A stretch of DNA of 35,488 nt from an uncultured Pseudacidovorax sp. Its GTDB lineage: Bacteria > Pseudomonadota > Gammaproteobacteria > Burkholderiales > Burkholderiaceae_C. Positions 16,165 to 24,707 of the stretch are shown here, one piece after another. The notes beneath the pieces were generated by a model. It did not search any database, was not told where the DNA came from, and saw only the letters and a list, made by a program, of their open reading frames with translations. The first letter of the stretch is position 1. Every line of letters starts with the position of its first letter. The translations under genes were made by a program, and so were the position numbers. The stretch is from assembly GCF_913773995.1 (NCBI RefSeq), contig NZ_CAJYES010000166.1, positions 1-35,488 on the forward strand, given 5' to 3'.

Positions 16165-16897
16165 AAAGTCGCGCCGAACCCGGGCGCGAACCCGGCATTA
16201 TGACCGATCTTCGGCGACTGGCGTGTTCGGCGCGGCCGGCCGCAACGTGGGCCACATTCGCCGCCTCCGACTCAGGGTGCCGGGGCAGACCCAAACCGGC
16301 GAGATACACACCGAACAGCCGACGGCCTGCAGGCACGAGGTCGAAAGCGCCCGGATCGAGCAGCCAGTCGTCGATCAGCCCGGACATCAAGGCATGCAGG
16401 CCCTGCGCAGCAGTGCGTGCCGGCACCGGCAGCCGCAGCCCCCGCACGCGTGTAGCCAGGCGCAGCGCCTTCTCGAAATCCATGACGCAGGCGTCGCGCG
16501 CGCCCAGGTGCCGCTGCTGCACCGAGGCCATCTCGTCCGTGTACTCCACCTTGTGCACCGCGATCTGGAAGACGCGCCGCACCTGGGGATCGCCCGCGAT
16601 GAGCTGCAGGGCCTGCACCATGCCCTGCTCGATCAGGTCCAGCGGGTCGACGCCGGCCGGCTCAGCCGCCTGACGAACGCCCTTTTCCATCGGCAGCGTG
16701 ACCCGCTCCATCATTGCGTTGAACAGGTCGGCCTTGTCCTTGAAATGCCAATAGACGGCGCCACGGGTGGCCCCTGCCTCTTCGGCGATCTGCTGCAAAG
16801 ACGTGCGCGACACGCCCTGCGCCTGGAACAGCCGCTCGGCCGCATCGAGCAGGCGATGGCGGGTGGCCAGGGCTTCTTCCTTCGTGCGCCGTACCAC
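16121..16897 (-). CDS. acrR: AcrR/TtgR-type TetR repressor of the RND pump
   Basis: 258 aa from GTG 16897, with GGAG 5 nt upstream. The N-terminus VVRRTKEEALATRHRLLDAAERLF and HTH TSLQQIAEEAGATRGAVYWHFKDK are classic for AcrR/TtgR/MexL-like repressors, which release DNA on binding antibiotics or solvents. Homologues stop at about 205-215 aa; here the similarity ends near residue 206 (GLGLPRH). About 50 low-complexity Arg/Ser/Ala residues follow, and the last 14 codons are encoded by the tRNA-Arg gene, with the TGA inside the tRNA. Divergent from acrA, with an AcrR-like palindrome between them. The frame extends upstream to 18385, but that part is antisense to acrA. Confidence 0.88.
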   Translation of the reverse strand: MVRRTKEEALATRHRLLDAAERLFQAQGVSRTSLQQIAEEAGATRGAVYWHFKDKADLFNAMMERVTLPMEKGVRQAAEPAGVDPLDLIEQGMVQALQLIAGDPQVRRVFQIAVHKVEYTDEMASVQQRHLGARDACVMDFEKALRLATRVRGLRLPVPARTAAQGLHALMSGLIDDWLLDPGAFDLVPAGRRLFGVYLAGLGLPRHPESEAANVAHVAAGRAEHASRRRSVIMPGSRPGSARLSRRISTDRIRPSEG

Positions 16898-16949
16898 GGC
16901 ATCTCCTTGGCAAGAAAACGAAATAAACCGAAACGTGGGGATCATCACT

Positions 16950-16967
16950 ATACATTCAAGAATGTAT
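16950..16967. promoter_or_regulatory. AcrR-type operator between acrR and acrA
   Basis: ATACATTC-AA-GAATGTAT, 8-bp perfect arms around AA, with the right half continuing as GAATGTATGTA. It closely resembles the E. coli AcrR operator as I remember it (TACATACATT...GAATGTATGTA). It lies 53 bp upstream of the acrR start and 114 bp upstream of acrA, well placed to control both. Confidence 0.75.
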
Positions 16968-17080
16968 GTAAACTCGCTGCCTCGGCAAGCTTCTGGTGCC
17001 CCGATCTGCGTGCGCGCAAGGTCGATCCGCGGCGCACCCTGCTTCCCCGCCTTTTCCAATCCCACCCCAAGAGGATTCGC

Positions 17081-18358
17081 ATGCCTGCCTCGCATGTTGC
17101 TGCAAGTCGTTCGATGTTTCGTCCCGGTTCGTCCCTGACCCTCGCCGCCACCGCGGTCTTCCTGAGCCTGGCCCTGGTGGCCTGCGGCAAGAAGGAAGCC
17201 GCCGCGCCGGCCGGCGGTCCTCCGGGCGGCGGCATGCCGGCGCCCGAGGTCGGCGTGGTGGTTGCCACCCCGGGCGAAGTCGGGCTGGTCACCGAACTGC
17301 CCGGCCGGCTCGAGGCCACGCGCGTCGCCCAGGTGCGCGCCCGTGCCGCCGGCATCCTGCAGAAGCGCCTCTTCGTCGAAGGCAGCGACGTGAAGGCCGG
17401 CCAGCCGCTGTTCAAGATCGACGCGTCGCCCTACGAGGCCACGCTGCGCAGCGCTGAGGCGACCCTGGCACGCGCGGAGGCCAATGCGGCCCAGGCCAAG
17501 GCACTGGCCGAGCGCTACAAGCCGCTGGTCGAAGCCAATGCCGTGAGCAAGCAGGACTATGCCAACGCCGTCGCCTCGCAGAAGGCCGCCGAGGCCGACG
17601 TGCTGGCCGGCCGCGCTTCCGTGACCACGGCCCGCATCAACCTGGGCTATGCCACCGTCACCGCCCCCATCTCGGGCCGCATCGGCCGCGCGCTGGTGAC
17701 CGAGGGCGCGCTGGTGGGCCAGGGCGAGGCCACCCAGCTGGCCACCATCCAGCAGATCGATCCGCTCTACGTCAATTTCACGCAGTCGGCGACCGAGGTG
17801 ATGCGCATGCGCCGCGCCATGGCGCAGGGCAAGCTGCAGCGCGCCAGCGGCCCGGACGCCGCCGACGTGCGCATCGTGCTGGAGGACGGCACCGAGTTCG
17901 CCCAGCGTGGCCGCCTCCTCTTCTCCGATTTGACGGTGGATGCGAGCACCGGCCAGATCACGCTGCGCGCCGAAGTGCCCAACCCCAAGGGCGAGCTGCT
18001 GCCGGGCATGTACGTGCGCGTGCGCACCGAGCAGGCGCAGGTCGACAAGGCCATCAGCGTGCCGCAGCAGGCCGTCACGCGAACCGACCAGGGCGACACC
18101 GTGACCATCGTGGGGCAGGACGGCAAGCTGTCCAAGCGCAACGTGAAGATCACGGCGGGCAAGAACAACCGCTGGATCGTCACCGAGGGCCTCAAGGAAG
18201 GCGAGCAGGTGATGGTGGACGGCTTCCAGAAGCTGCAGATGCTGCCGCCCGGCACGCCCGTGAAGGCCGTGCCCTGGCAGCCGCCGACGACCGCCGCCGC
18301 CGCCCCGGCCGCTGGCGCATCGGCCCCCGCGGCCGCGGCCGCACCGGCCAAGCAATGA
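17081..18358 (+). CDS. acrA: RND efflux periplasmic adaptor (AcrA/MexA family)
   Basis: Membrane-fusion lipoprotein bridging the inner-membrane pump and the outer-membrane channel. 425 aa from ATG 17081, with AAGAGGA upstream. Lipobox LVAC (C35). Barrel-sandwich halves around a helical hairpin: ATRVAQVRARAAGILQKRLFVEGSDVKAGQ, a coiled-coil region about residues 125-185 (EATLARAEANAAQAKALAERY), and GYATVTAPISGRIGRALV. The C-terminus has a proline/alanine-rich tail. First gene of the acrAB-oprM-like operon. The frame is open back to 16223, which is antisense to acrR. Confidence 0.95.
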   Translation: MPASHVAASRSMFRPGSSLTLAATAVFLSLALVACGKKEAAAPAGGPPGGGMPAPEVGVVVATPGEVGLVTELPGRLEATRVAQVRARAAGILQKRLFVEGSDVKAGQPLFKIDASPYEATLRSAEATLARAEANAAQAKALAERYKPLVEANAVSKQDYANAVASQKAAEADVLAGRASVTTARINLGYATVTAPISGRIGRALVTEGALVGQGEATQLATIQQIDPLYVNFTQSATEVMRMRRAMAQGKLQRASGPDAADVRIVLEDGTEFAQRGRLLFSDLTVDASTGQITLRAEVPNPKGELLPGMYVRVRTEQAQVDKAISVPQQAVTRTDQGDTVTIVGQDGKLSKRNVKITAGKNNRWIVTEGLKEGEQVMVDGFQKLQMLPPGTPVKAVPWQPPTTAAAAPAAGASAPAAAAAPAKQ

Positions 18359-18408
18359 CGCCGGCCCGCAACCCCGACTGATCACGAAGAAGGAACGCGA
18401 GCACTTCT

Positions 18409-21400
18409 ATGGCCAAGTTCTTCATCGATCGCCCCATCTTTGCGTGGGTGATCGCTCTGTTCATCCTGGTGATGGGCGGCGTGGCGATCACGCAGCTGCC
18501 GATCGCCCAGTACCCGCCGGTGGCCCCGCCGGCCATCGTCATCAGCACCGCCTATCCCGGCGCCTCGGCCCAGACGCTGGAAGACAGCGTGCTGGCCGTC
18601 ATCGAGCGCGAGATGAACGGCTCGCCCGGCCTGATCTACATGGAGTCGGTCGCGCAGGCGGACGGCACCGGCACGATCACCGTGACCTTCGAGCCCGGCA
18701 CCAATGCCGACCTGGCGCAGGTGGACGTGCAGAACCGGCTGTCGCGTGCGACGCCGCGCCTGCCGCAGGCGGTGACCCAGCAGGGCGTGCGCGTGGACAA
18801 GTCGCGCAACAACTTCCTGCTGTTCACGATGCTGTCGTCGACCAACCCGGCCGTGGACACCACGCAGCTGGGCGACTACGCCGCGCGCAACATCCAGCCC
18901 GAACTGCAGCGCGTGCCCGGCATCGGCCAGGTGCAGCTGTTCGGCAGCGAGACGGCGATGCGCATCTGGATCGACCCCGCCAAGCTACAGGGCCTGAACC
19001 TGAGTGCCAGCGACGTCAACACCGCCATCCGCAACCAGAACGCCCAAGTGGCCTCCGGCACCATCGGCGACCTGCCCAACGTCACCGGCCAGGCCATCGC
19101 GGCCACGGTGGTGGTCAAGGGCCAGCTGTCGTCGGTGGCGCAGTTCGGCAACATCGTGCTGCGCGCCAATGCCGACGGCTCGACCGTGCGGCTCAAGGAC
19201 GTGGCCCGCATCGAGATCGGCGGTCAGAGCTACTCGACCTCGGCCCGCCTGAACGGCAAGCCGGCCGTGGGCCTGGGCGTGCAGCTCTCGCCCTCGGGCA
19301 ACGCGCTGCAGGCCGCCAAGGCCGTACGCGCCAAGATGGACGAACTCAAGCGCTACTTCCCGCAGGGCGTGAGCTACTCCATTCCCTACGACAGCTCGGC
19401 CTTCATCAGCATCTCCATCAGCCAGGTGGTCGAGACCCTGGTCGAGGCCGTGGTGCTGGTGTTCCTGGTGATGTTCCTGTTCCTGCAGAACTGGCGCTAC
19501 ACGCTCATTCCGACGCTGGTGGTGCCGGTGGCGCTGCTGGGCACCTTCGCCACGCTGCTGGCCCTGGGCTTCTCGATCAACGTGCTGACCATGTTCGGCA
19601 TGGTGCTGGTGATCGGCATCGTGGTGGACGACGCCATCGTGGTGGTGGAGAACGTCGAGCGCATCATGAGCGAGGAAGGCCTGCCGCCGCTGCAGGCCAC
19701 GCGCAAGGCGATGCAGCAGATTTCGGGCGCCATCATCGGCGTGACGGTGGTGCTGATCTCGGTGTTCGTGCCGCTGGCCTTCTTCGCCGGCTCGACGGGC
19801 AACATCTACCGCCAGTTCTCGGCGGTGATGGTGGCCTCGATCGCCTTCTCGGCCTTCATGGCGCTGTCGCTCACGCCGGCGCTGTGCGCCACGCTGCTCA
19901 AGCCGGTCGAGGCCGGTCACCATCACGAGAAGCGCGGCTTCTTCGGCTGGTTCAACCGCGGCTTCTCGCGCACCGCCAAGGGCTACGAGGGCTTCGTGTC
20001 GCGCCTGCTGCGCCGCGCCGCGCGCTACCTGATCATCTACCTGGCCATCATCGGCGGCGTGGTGTTCGTGTACTCGCGCCTGCCCACCTCCTTCCTGCCA
20101 CAGGAAGACCAGGGCAACATCCTGGTGAACGTGCAGCTGCCGCCGGGAGCCACGCTGGAGCGCACCGAGGCGGTGATGGAGAAGGTCGAGAACTTCATGC
20201 TCAAGCAGCCGCAGGTGCAGAGCATCGTGGGCGTGCTGGGCTTCAGCTTCTCGGGCCAGGGCCAGAACGCGGGCATCGCCTTCGTCACGCTCAAGGACTG
20301 GAAGGAGCGCGAGGGCGAGGCCAACTCGGCCTCCGCGCTGGCCGGCCGGGCCTTCGGTGCGCTGTCGGGTGTGCGCGACGCTTTCATCTACCCGCTCAAC
20401 CCGCCGCCGATCCCTGAACTGGGCTCGGCCAGCGGCTTTAGCTTCCGGCTGCAGGACCGCTCGGGCCAGGGCCATGACGCGCTGGTCAATGCACGCAACC
20501 AGCTGCTGGGCATGGCCATGAAGAGCCCTGTGCTCACCGCCATCCGTCCCGACGGCCTGGAGGACGCGCCGCAGCTGCAGATCGACATCGACCGCGACAA
20601 GGCTCAGGCCCTGGGCGTGGGCTTCGATGCCATCAACACCGCGCTGTCGACGGCGCTGGGTTCGAGCTACATCAACGACTTCCCGAACCGCGGCCGGCTG
20701 CAGCGCGTGGTGGTGCAGGCCGATGCCCCGGCCCGCATGCAGCCCGAGGACCTGCTGCGCCTGAACGCGTCCAACACGCAAGGCCAGCCGGTGCCCTTCG
20801 CCTCCTTCGCGACCACGCGCTGGATCAAGGGCGCGCAGCAGACGGTGCGCTACAACGGCTACCCCGCGATGCGCATCAGCGGCGAGGCCGCGCCCGGCTA
20901 CAGCTCGGGCGCCGCCATGGCCGAGATGGAGAAGCTGGCCGGCCAGCTGCCCGCGGGCTTCGGCTTCGAATGGACGGGCCAGTCGCGCGAAGAAAAGCTC
21001 GCCGGCTCGCAGGCCATCATCCTGTATGGCTTCGCCATCCTGGCGGTGTTCCTGTGCTTGGCGGCGCTGTACGAGAGCTGGTCGATCCCGCTGTCAGTCA
21101 TCCTGGTGGTGCCGCTGGGCGTGCTGGGCGTGCTGCTGGCCACGCTGCTGCGCGGCTACTCGAACGACGTGTACTTCCAGGTGGGCCTGATCACCATCAT
21201 CGGCCTGTCGGCGAAGAACGCCATCCTGATCATCGAGTTCGCCAAGGACCTGCAGGCGCAGGGCAAGAGCGCCATCGCTGCCGCGCTCGAAGCCGCCCAC
21301 CTGCGCTTCCGCCCGATCGTGATGACCTCGCTGGCCTTCGGCCTGGGCGTGGTGCCGCTGGTGCTGGCCTCGGGCGCGGGCTCGGCCAGCCAGCGCGCCA

Positions 21401-21582
21401 TCGGCACCGGGGTGCTGGGTGGCATGCTCACGGGCACGGCGCTGGCCGTGTTCTTCGTGCCCATCTTCTTCGTGGTGGTGCGCTCGATCTTCAAGGGCAG
21501 CAAGCGCCAGCAGGAAATGAACAAGCGCCATGCCCAGGAAGCGGGCATTCAGGAAGAATCCGGAGCCGACAACCATGGCTGA
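18409..21582 (+). CDS. acrB: RND multidrug efflux transporter (AcrB/MexB, HAE1 family)
   Basis: Proton-driven inner-membrane trimer that exports hydrophobic drugs. 1057 aa, matching AcrB (1049) and MexB (1046). The N-terminus MAKFFIDRPIFAWVIAL and the TM4 proton-relay aspartates D407 and D408 (GIVVDDAIVVVENVERIM) fall at the same numbering as in AcrB. The second half repeats the plan (PLGVLGVLLATLLRGYSNDVYFQVGLITIIGLSAKNAILI in shorter pieces). Charged C-terminal tail. It follows acrA by 50 bp and overlaps the outer-membrane gene by 8 bp. Confidence 0.97.
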   Translation: MAKFFIDRPIFAWVIALFILVMGGVAITQLPIAQYPPVAPPAIVISTAYPGASAQTLEDSVLAVIEREMNGSPGLIYMESVAQADGTGTITVTFEPGTNADLAQVDVQNRLSRATPRLPQAVTQQGVRVDKSRNNFLLFTMLSSTNPAVDTTQLGDYAARNIQPELQRVPGIGQVQLFGSETAMRIWIDPAKLQGLNLSASDVNTAIRNQNAQVASGTIGDLPNVTGQAIAATVVVKGQLSSVAQFGNIVLRANADGSTVRLKDVARIEIGGQSYSTSARLNGKPAVGLGVQLSPSGNALQAAKAVRAKMDELKRYFPQGVSYSIPYDSSAFISISISQVVETLVEAVVLVFLVMFLFLQNWRYTLIPTLVVPVALLGTFATLLALGFSINVLTMFGMVLVIGIVVDDAIVVVENVERIMSEEGLPPLQATRKAMQQISGAIIGVTVVLISVFVPLAFFAGSTGNIYRQFSAVMVASIAFSAFMALSLTPALCATLLKPVEAGHHHEKRGFFGWFNRGFSRTAKGYEGFVSRLLRRAARYLIIYLAIIGGVVFVYSRLPTSFLPQEDQGNILVNVQLPPGATLERTEAVMEKVENFMLKQPQVQSIVGVLGFSFSGQGQNAGIAFVTLKDWKEREGEANSASALAGRAFGALSGVRDAFIYPLNPPPIPELGSASGFSFRLQDRSGQGHDALVNARNQLLGMAMKSPVLTAIRPDGLEDAPQLQIDIDRDKAQALGVGFDAINTALSTALGSSYINDFPNRGRLQRVVVQADAPARMQPEDLLRLNASNTQGQPVPFASFATTRWIKGAQQTVRYNGYPAMRISGEAAPGYSSGAAMAEMEKLAGQLPAGFGFEWTGQSREEKLAGSQAIILYGFAILAVFLCLAALYESWSIPLSVILVVPLGVLGVLLATLLRGYSNDVYFQVGLITIIGLSAKNAILIIEFAKDLQAQGKSAIAAALEAAHLRFRPIVMTSLAFGLGVVPLVLASGAGSASQRAIGTGVLGGMLTGTALAVFFVPIFFVVVRSIFKGSKRQQEMNKRHAQEAGIQEESGADNHG

Positions 21583-23053
21583 GTCCAAGACGATGATGAC
21601 GCTGCCCTTCGGGCCCCTGGCGCCTCTGGCGCTGGCCGCCGCGCTGCTGATGAGCGGCTGCTCGCTGATCCCCACCTATGAACGGCCGGCCGCGCCGGTG
21701 CCGACGACCTTCCCTGGCGACCCGGCCCAGCCGGCCGGCACCAAGGCGGCGGTGGACGTGCCCTGGCAGGCCTTCTTCTCCGATCCGCGGCTGTCGGGGC
21801 TGATCCAGACCGCGCTCGACAACAACCGCGACCTGCGCGTGGCTGTGCTCAACATCGAGCAGGCCCGCGCCCAGTTCGACGTGCAGCGCGCGGCGCTCTT
21901 CCCGACCGTGGGCCTGAGCACCACGGGCTCGCGCTCCGAGCCGAACTCGGCCCGCGCCTACAGCTCGTCGGCGCCCAAGGTGTCGTCGAGCTATTCGGTG
22001 GGCCTGGGCGTGACGGCCTGGGAGATCGATTTCTTCGGCCGCATCCAGAGCCTGAGCGCCGCCGCGCAGGCCCGCGCGCTGGCCACCGAGGAGTCGCGCC
22101 GCGCCACCCAGATCAGCCTGATCGCCCAGGTGGCCAACGGCTGGCTCACGCTGGCCGCGGACGAGGAACTGCTGGCGATCACCCGCCAGACGCTGGCCAC
22201 CCGAGAAGAGACGCTCAAGCTGACCAAGCTGCGCTTCGACAACGGCGTGGCCTCCGAGCTGGACTACCAGTCCGCCGTGTCGCTGGCCGAGAGCGCCCGC
22301 GCCACCTACGCGCAGCAGATCCGCCTGCGCCGCCAGGACGAGAACGCGCTGGCGCTGCTGCTGGGCGCGCCTGTGCCCGCGAGCGCACTCGAAGGCCTGG
22401 CCGGCGACAACGGCGGCCTGGCCAGCGTGCGCGCCATGCCCGACGTGCCGGCCGGCCTGCCCTCGGACCTGTTGACCGAACGGCCGGACATCCGGGCGGC
22501 CGAGCAGCAGCTGATCGCGGCCAACGCCAACATCGGCGCGGCGCGGGCCGCCTTCTTCCCGCGTATCGCGCTGACCACCTCCATCGGCACGGTGAGCTCC
22601 GACTTCTCGAACCTCTGGAACGGCGACGGCACGCGGGCCTGGAGCTTCGCGCCCAGCCTGACGCTGCCGATCTTCACAGCCGGCGCCAACTCGGCCAACC
22701 TCGCTTCGGCGCGCGTCAGCCGCGACATTGCCGTCGCCCAGTACGAGAAGACGATCCAGACGGCCTTCCGCGAGGTGGCCGACGCCCTCGCCGGCCGCGA
22801 GACGCTGGGCGAGCAGGCCCGCGCCGCGCGTGCCCAGGCCGACGCCGAGGGCACCCGCCTGCGCCTGTCGGACCTGCGCTACCGCAACGGCGTGGCCAGC
22901 GCACTCGACCTGCTGGATGCGCAGCGCTCGCAGTTCACGGCCCGCCAGACGGCGGTGCAGACCCAGCTGACGCTGCTGCAGAACCAGGTCACTCTGTACA
23001 AGACGCTGGGCGGCGGCTGGACCAGCAGCACGCAGCAGGCCGGCGCCCAGTAG
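21575..23053 (+). CDS. oprM: Outer-membrane efflux lipoprotein (OprM/NodT family)
   Basis: Trimeric TolC-like channel. 492 aa from ATG 21575, which overlaps the acrB stop (coupled) and has GGAG about 9 nt upstream. Lipobox LMSGC (C29). Two repeated OEP domains: first about 70-260 (ALDNNRDLRVAVLNIEQARAQF; RFDNGVASELDYQSA), second about 285-475 (LLTERPDIRAAEQQL; RYRNGVASALDLLDAQR). The internal repeat is visible in the paired R(F/Y)xNGVAS motifs. It completes the pump; no further gene follows in the operon. Confidence 0.95.
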   Translation: MAESKTMMTLPFGPLAPLALAAALLMSGCSLIPTYERPAAPVPTTFPGDPAQPAGTKAAVDVPWQAFFSDPRLSGLIQTALDNNRDLRVAVLNIEQARAQFDVQRAALFPTVGLSTTGSRSEPNSARAYSSSAPKVSSSYSVGLGVTAWEIDFFGRIQSLSAAAQARALATEESRRATQISLIAQVANGWLTLAADEELLAITRQTLATREETLKLTKLRFDNGVASELDYQSAVSLAESARATYAQQIRLRRQDENALALLLGAPVPASALEGLAGDNGGLASVRAMPDVPAGLPSDLLTERPDIRAAEQQLIAANANIGAARAAFFPRIALTTSIGTVSSDFSNLWNGDGTRAWSFAPSLTLPIFTAGANSANLASARVSRDIAVAQYEKTIQTAFREVADALAGRETLGEQARAARAQADAEGTRLRLSDLRYRNGVASALDLLDAQRSQFTARQTAVQTQLTLLQNQVTLYKTLGGGWTSSTQQAGAQ

Positions 23054-23139
23054 GCTGGCGCATCTCTGGCCAGGACGGACGCCAGGTTCAGTGGCGGCCT
23101 GCGAGCCGTTCGCTGATCTGCGTCAGGAGTCCTTCTTTC

Positions 23140-23193
23140 GGGGGGTGTGCGGGGGTTATCCCGGGTCAGCCGGAGCCCGTCCGCACACCCCCC
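23140..23193. promoter_or_regulatory. 13-bp perfect inverted repeat upstream of the cytochrome promoter
   Basis: GGGGGGTGTGCGG (23140-23152) and CCGCACACCCCCC (23181-23193) flank a 28-nt loop. The right arm ends 5 bp before a perfect TATAAT (23199-23204), so it covers the -35 region. No U-run follows, so it is not a standard terminator for oprM. Operator or stem-type control of the cytochrome gene is inferred. Confidence 0.5.
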
Positions 23194-23198
23194 GTCCC

Positions 23199-23204
23199 TA
23201 TAAT
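23199..23204 (+). promoter_or_regulatory. Candidate -10 box of the cytochrome c gene
   Basis: Perfect TATAAT 41 bp upstream of the ATG at 23246. No recognisable TTGACA at 16-18 bp upstream; that position is occupied by the arm of the inverted repeat, suggesting activator dependence. Confidence 0.5.
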
Positions 23205-23245
23205 CGAACGCTGTTTTCCAATAGCCCCCGATACCGAGGACAGCG

Positions 23246-23890
23246 ATGAGCGAGAGCGCGCAAAACCCGGCTCCGGCCACCGAAGAGGCGCATACGGGCC
23301 CGATCAAGAATCCCAAGCAGCTGATGCTCGCGGTCCTCTTCGGCTTCGTGGCCCCCATCCTCATCATTGCGGGGCTGGTCTTCTTCGTGGTGTCCGGGCT
23401 CAAGCCCTCCGGTGCGGCCACCGGCGACAACATGAACCTCTACGGCGTCAGCCAGGACGCCCGCGACCGCGACGTCGCCGAGCGCATCCGCAAGGTGGGC
23501 ATGGTCGAGATCCGCGACGCCAACCGCCCCCTCGCCAACGGCGAGACCGTCTTCAAGACCCAATGCGCGGCCTGCCACGGCAGCCCCGGCATTCCGGGCG
23601 CTCCCCACTTCGGCGATGCCGCGGCCTGGGGCCCACGCATCGGCCAGGGCCTGGCCACCCTGACCGAGCATGCGCTCAAGGGCAAGGGCGCCATGCCGCC
23701 CCAAGGTGGTGGCGACTTCAGCGACGTGGAGATCAGCCGTGCTGCGGCCTACATGGCCAACTCGGGCGGCGCCAAGTTCGAGGAGCCTGCTGCGCCGGCC
23801 GCTGCGGCCGCTGCAGCTCCGGCGGGCGATGCATCGGCCACGTCCGCAGCAGCCCCTGCAGCATCAGGCGCGATGCCGGCCAAACAATAA
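23246..23890 (+). CDS. Membrane-anchored class I cytochrome c (c5-like)
   Basis: Electron carrier on the periplasmic face. 214 aa. One transmembrane anchor (about 26-50), linker, then a single c-type haem site CAACH (C107, C110, H111) and probable axial methionine M150 in KGKGAMPPQGG. The domain matches cytochrome c5/CytC family proteins. The last 35 residues are an Ala/Pro-rich tail. GAGGA precedes the ATG. Monocistronic, with a terminator 38 bp after the stop. The partner oxidase is not in the window. Confidence 0.92.
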   Translation: MSESAQNPAPATEEAHTGPIKNPKQLMLAVLFGFVAPILIIAGLVFFVVSGLKPSGAATGDNMNLYGVSQDARDRDVAERIRKVGMVEIRDANRPLANGETVFKTQCAACHGSPGIPGAPHFGDAAAWGPRIGQGLATLTEHALKGKGAMPPQGGGDFSDVEISRAAAYMANSGGAKFEEPAAPAAAAAAAPAGDASATSAAAPAASGAMPAKQ

Positions 23891-23927
23891 AGAGCGCACA
23901 CCCGCCCCGGGCCTTCGGACCTCCTCG

Positions 23928-23953
23928 AAAGCCGGCATCCGCCGGCTTTTTCG
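23928..23953 (+). terminator. Rho-independent terminator of the cytochrome c gene
   Basis: AAAGCCGGC-ATCC-GCCGGCTTT, 9-bp stem with 4-nt loop, then TTTTTCG. Confidence 0.9.
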
Positions 23954-24035
23954 TTTATGGCGCAACAGCCGCGGCGATGGGCCTGCGCCTGTGCTCAGGC
24001 GCAAGGCGCGTCTCTCTGCGCCTGCTCGCCGCCCG

Positions 24036-24569
24036 TCAAGCCGTCCTTCGGGCCGCTGCCGGGCTGCGGACGAAGCCGAAACGCGTCGGCAGGTCGGCCG
24101 CCGGCACCTCTTCAGGCGCTGGCCAGACGCCCTGCTCGAGCGCATCGGCCGCCAGGCCCATGTCCTGCGAATGGACGATGCCCAGGCCGGCCGATGCTTC
24201 GACATAGAGCCGCCCTTCCGCATCCAGCAGCACGCGCTGCAATTCACCCGCCAGTCCGGTGTGCGCCTGGAACGAGAAGTCGTCCGTCAGGCGCCACACC
24301 AGCGGCGCGGCCTCCAGTTCCACGTACACCCGCTGCGGCCCATTCTGGAAGAACCACTGGCCCTGGGCGTCCGGCTCATAGTTGCGCTGGATGAAGTCGA
24401 TCAGCTTGTCGTGCCGCAGCAGCGAGCCCTTGCTTTGGGGAAAGGGGCCGGCCGCCTGCGTGGGGTCGTCGCGCATGTACCACTGGCCGCGTGCATCGAG
24501 GCCCAGCCAACCGTAGCAGTGGGGCACATTGGGCCACTTGGCCAGTGCCTGTTTGACGATGTCATCCAT
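24036..24569 (-). CDS. Conserved hypothetical protein of Burkholderiales type
   Basis: 177 aa from ATG 24569 (an in-frame ATG at 24620 is possible; neither has a clear ribosome site). It resembles a DUF family I have seen in betaproteobacteria, but I cannot assign the number. Distinctive segments: WPNVPHCYGWLGLDARGQWYMRDD, GSLLRHDKLIDFIQRNY, QWFFQNGPQRVYVELE, and WRLTDDFSF. No signal peptide or membrane helix, so probably cytoplasmic. Many aromatic residues; no catalytic motif recognised. It lies downstream of the YheT-like gene on the same strand. Confidence 0.75.
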   Translation of the reverse strand: MDDIVKQALAKWPNVPHCYGWLGLDARGQWYMRDDPTQAAGPFPQSKGSLLRHDKLIDFIQRNYEPDAQGQWFFQNGPQRVYVELEAAPLVWRLTDDFSFQAHTGLAGELQRVLLDAEGRLYVEASAGLGIVHSQDMGLAADALEQGVWPAPEEVPAADLPTRFGFVRSPAAARRTA

Positions 24570-24707
24570 GTCGGCATTGTCCGCGCCGAAGTTGCCATGC
24601 GGTGTCGCCCATGCCGCCATCGCGGGTGAGCCGAGGCCGACAGCGGTATCGAGGCTGAAGGTCGGACTGGCAGCCGACGGGAGCCGGCGTCGTGCACCCG
24701 CGAGAGG

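Noticed and set aside
18985..20781. 598-codon open frame on the minus strand
   Set aside because: Antisense to acrB; long only because of high GC in third positions.
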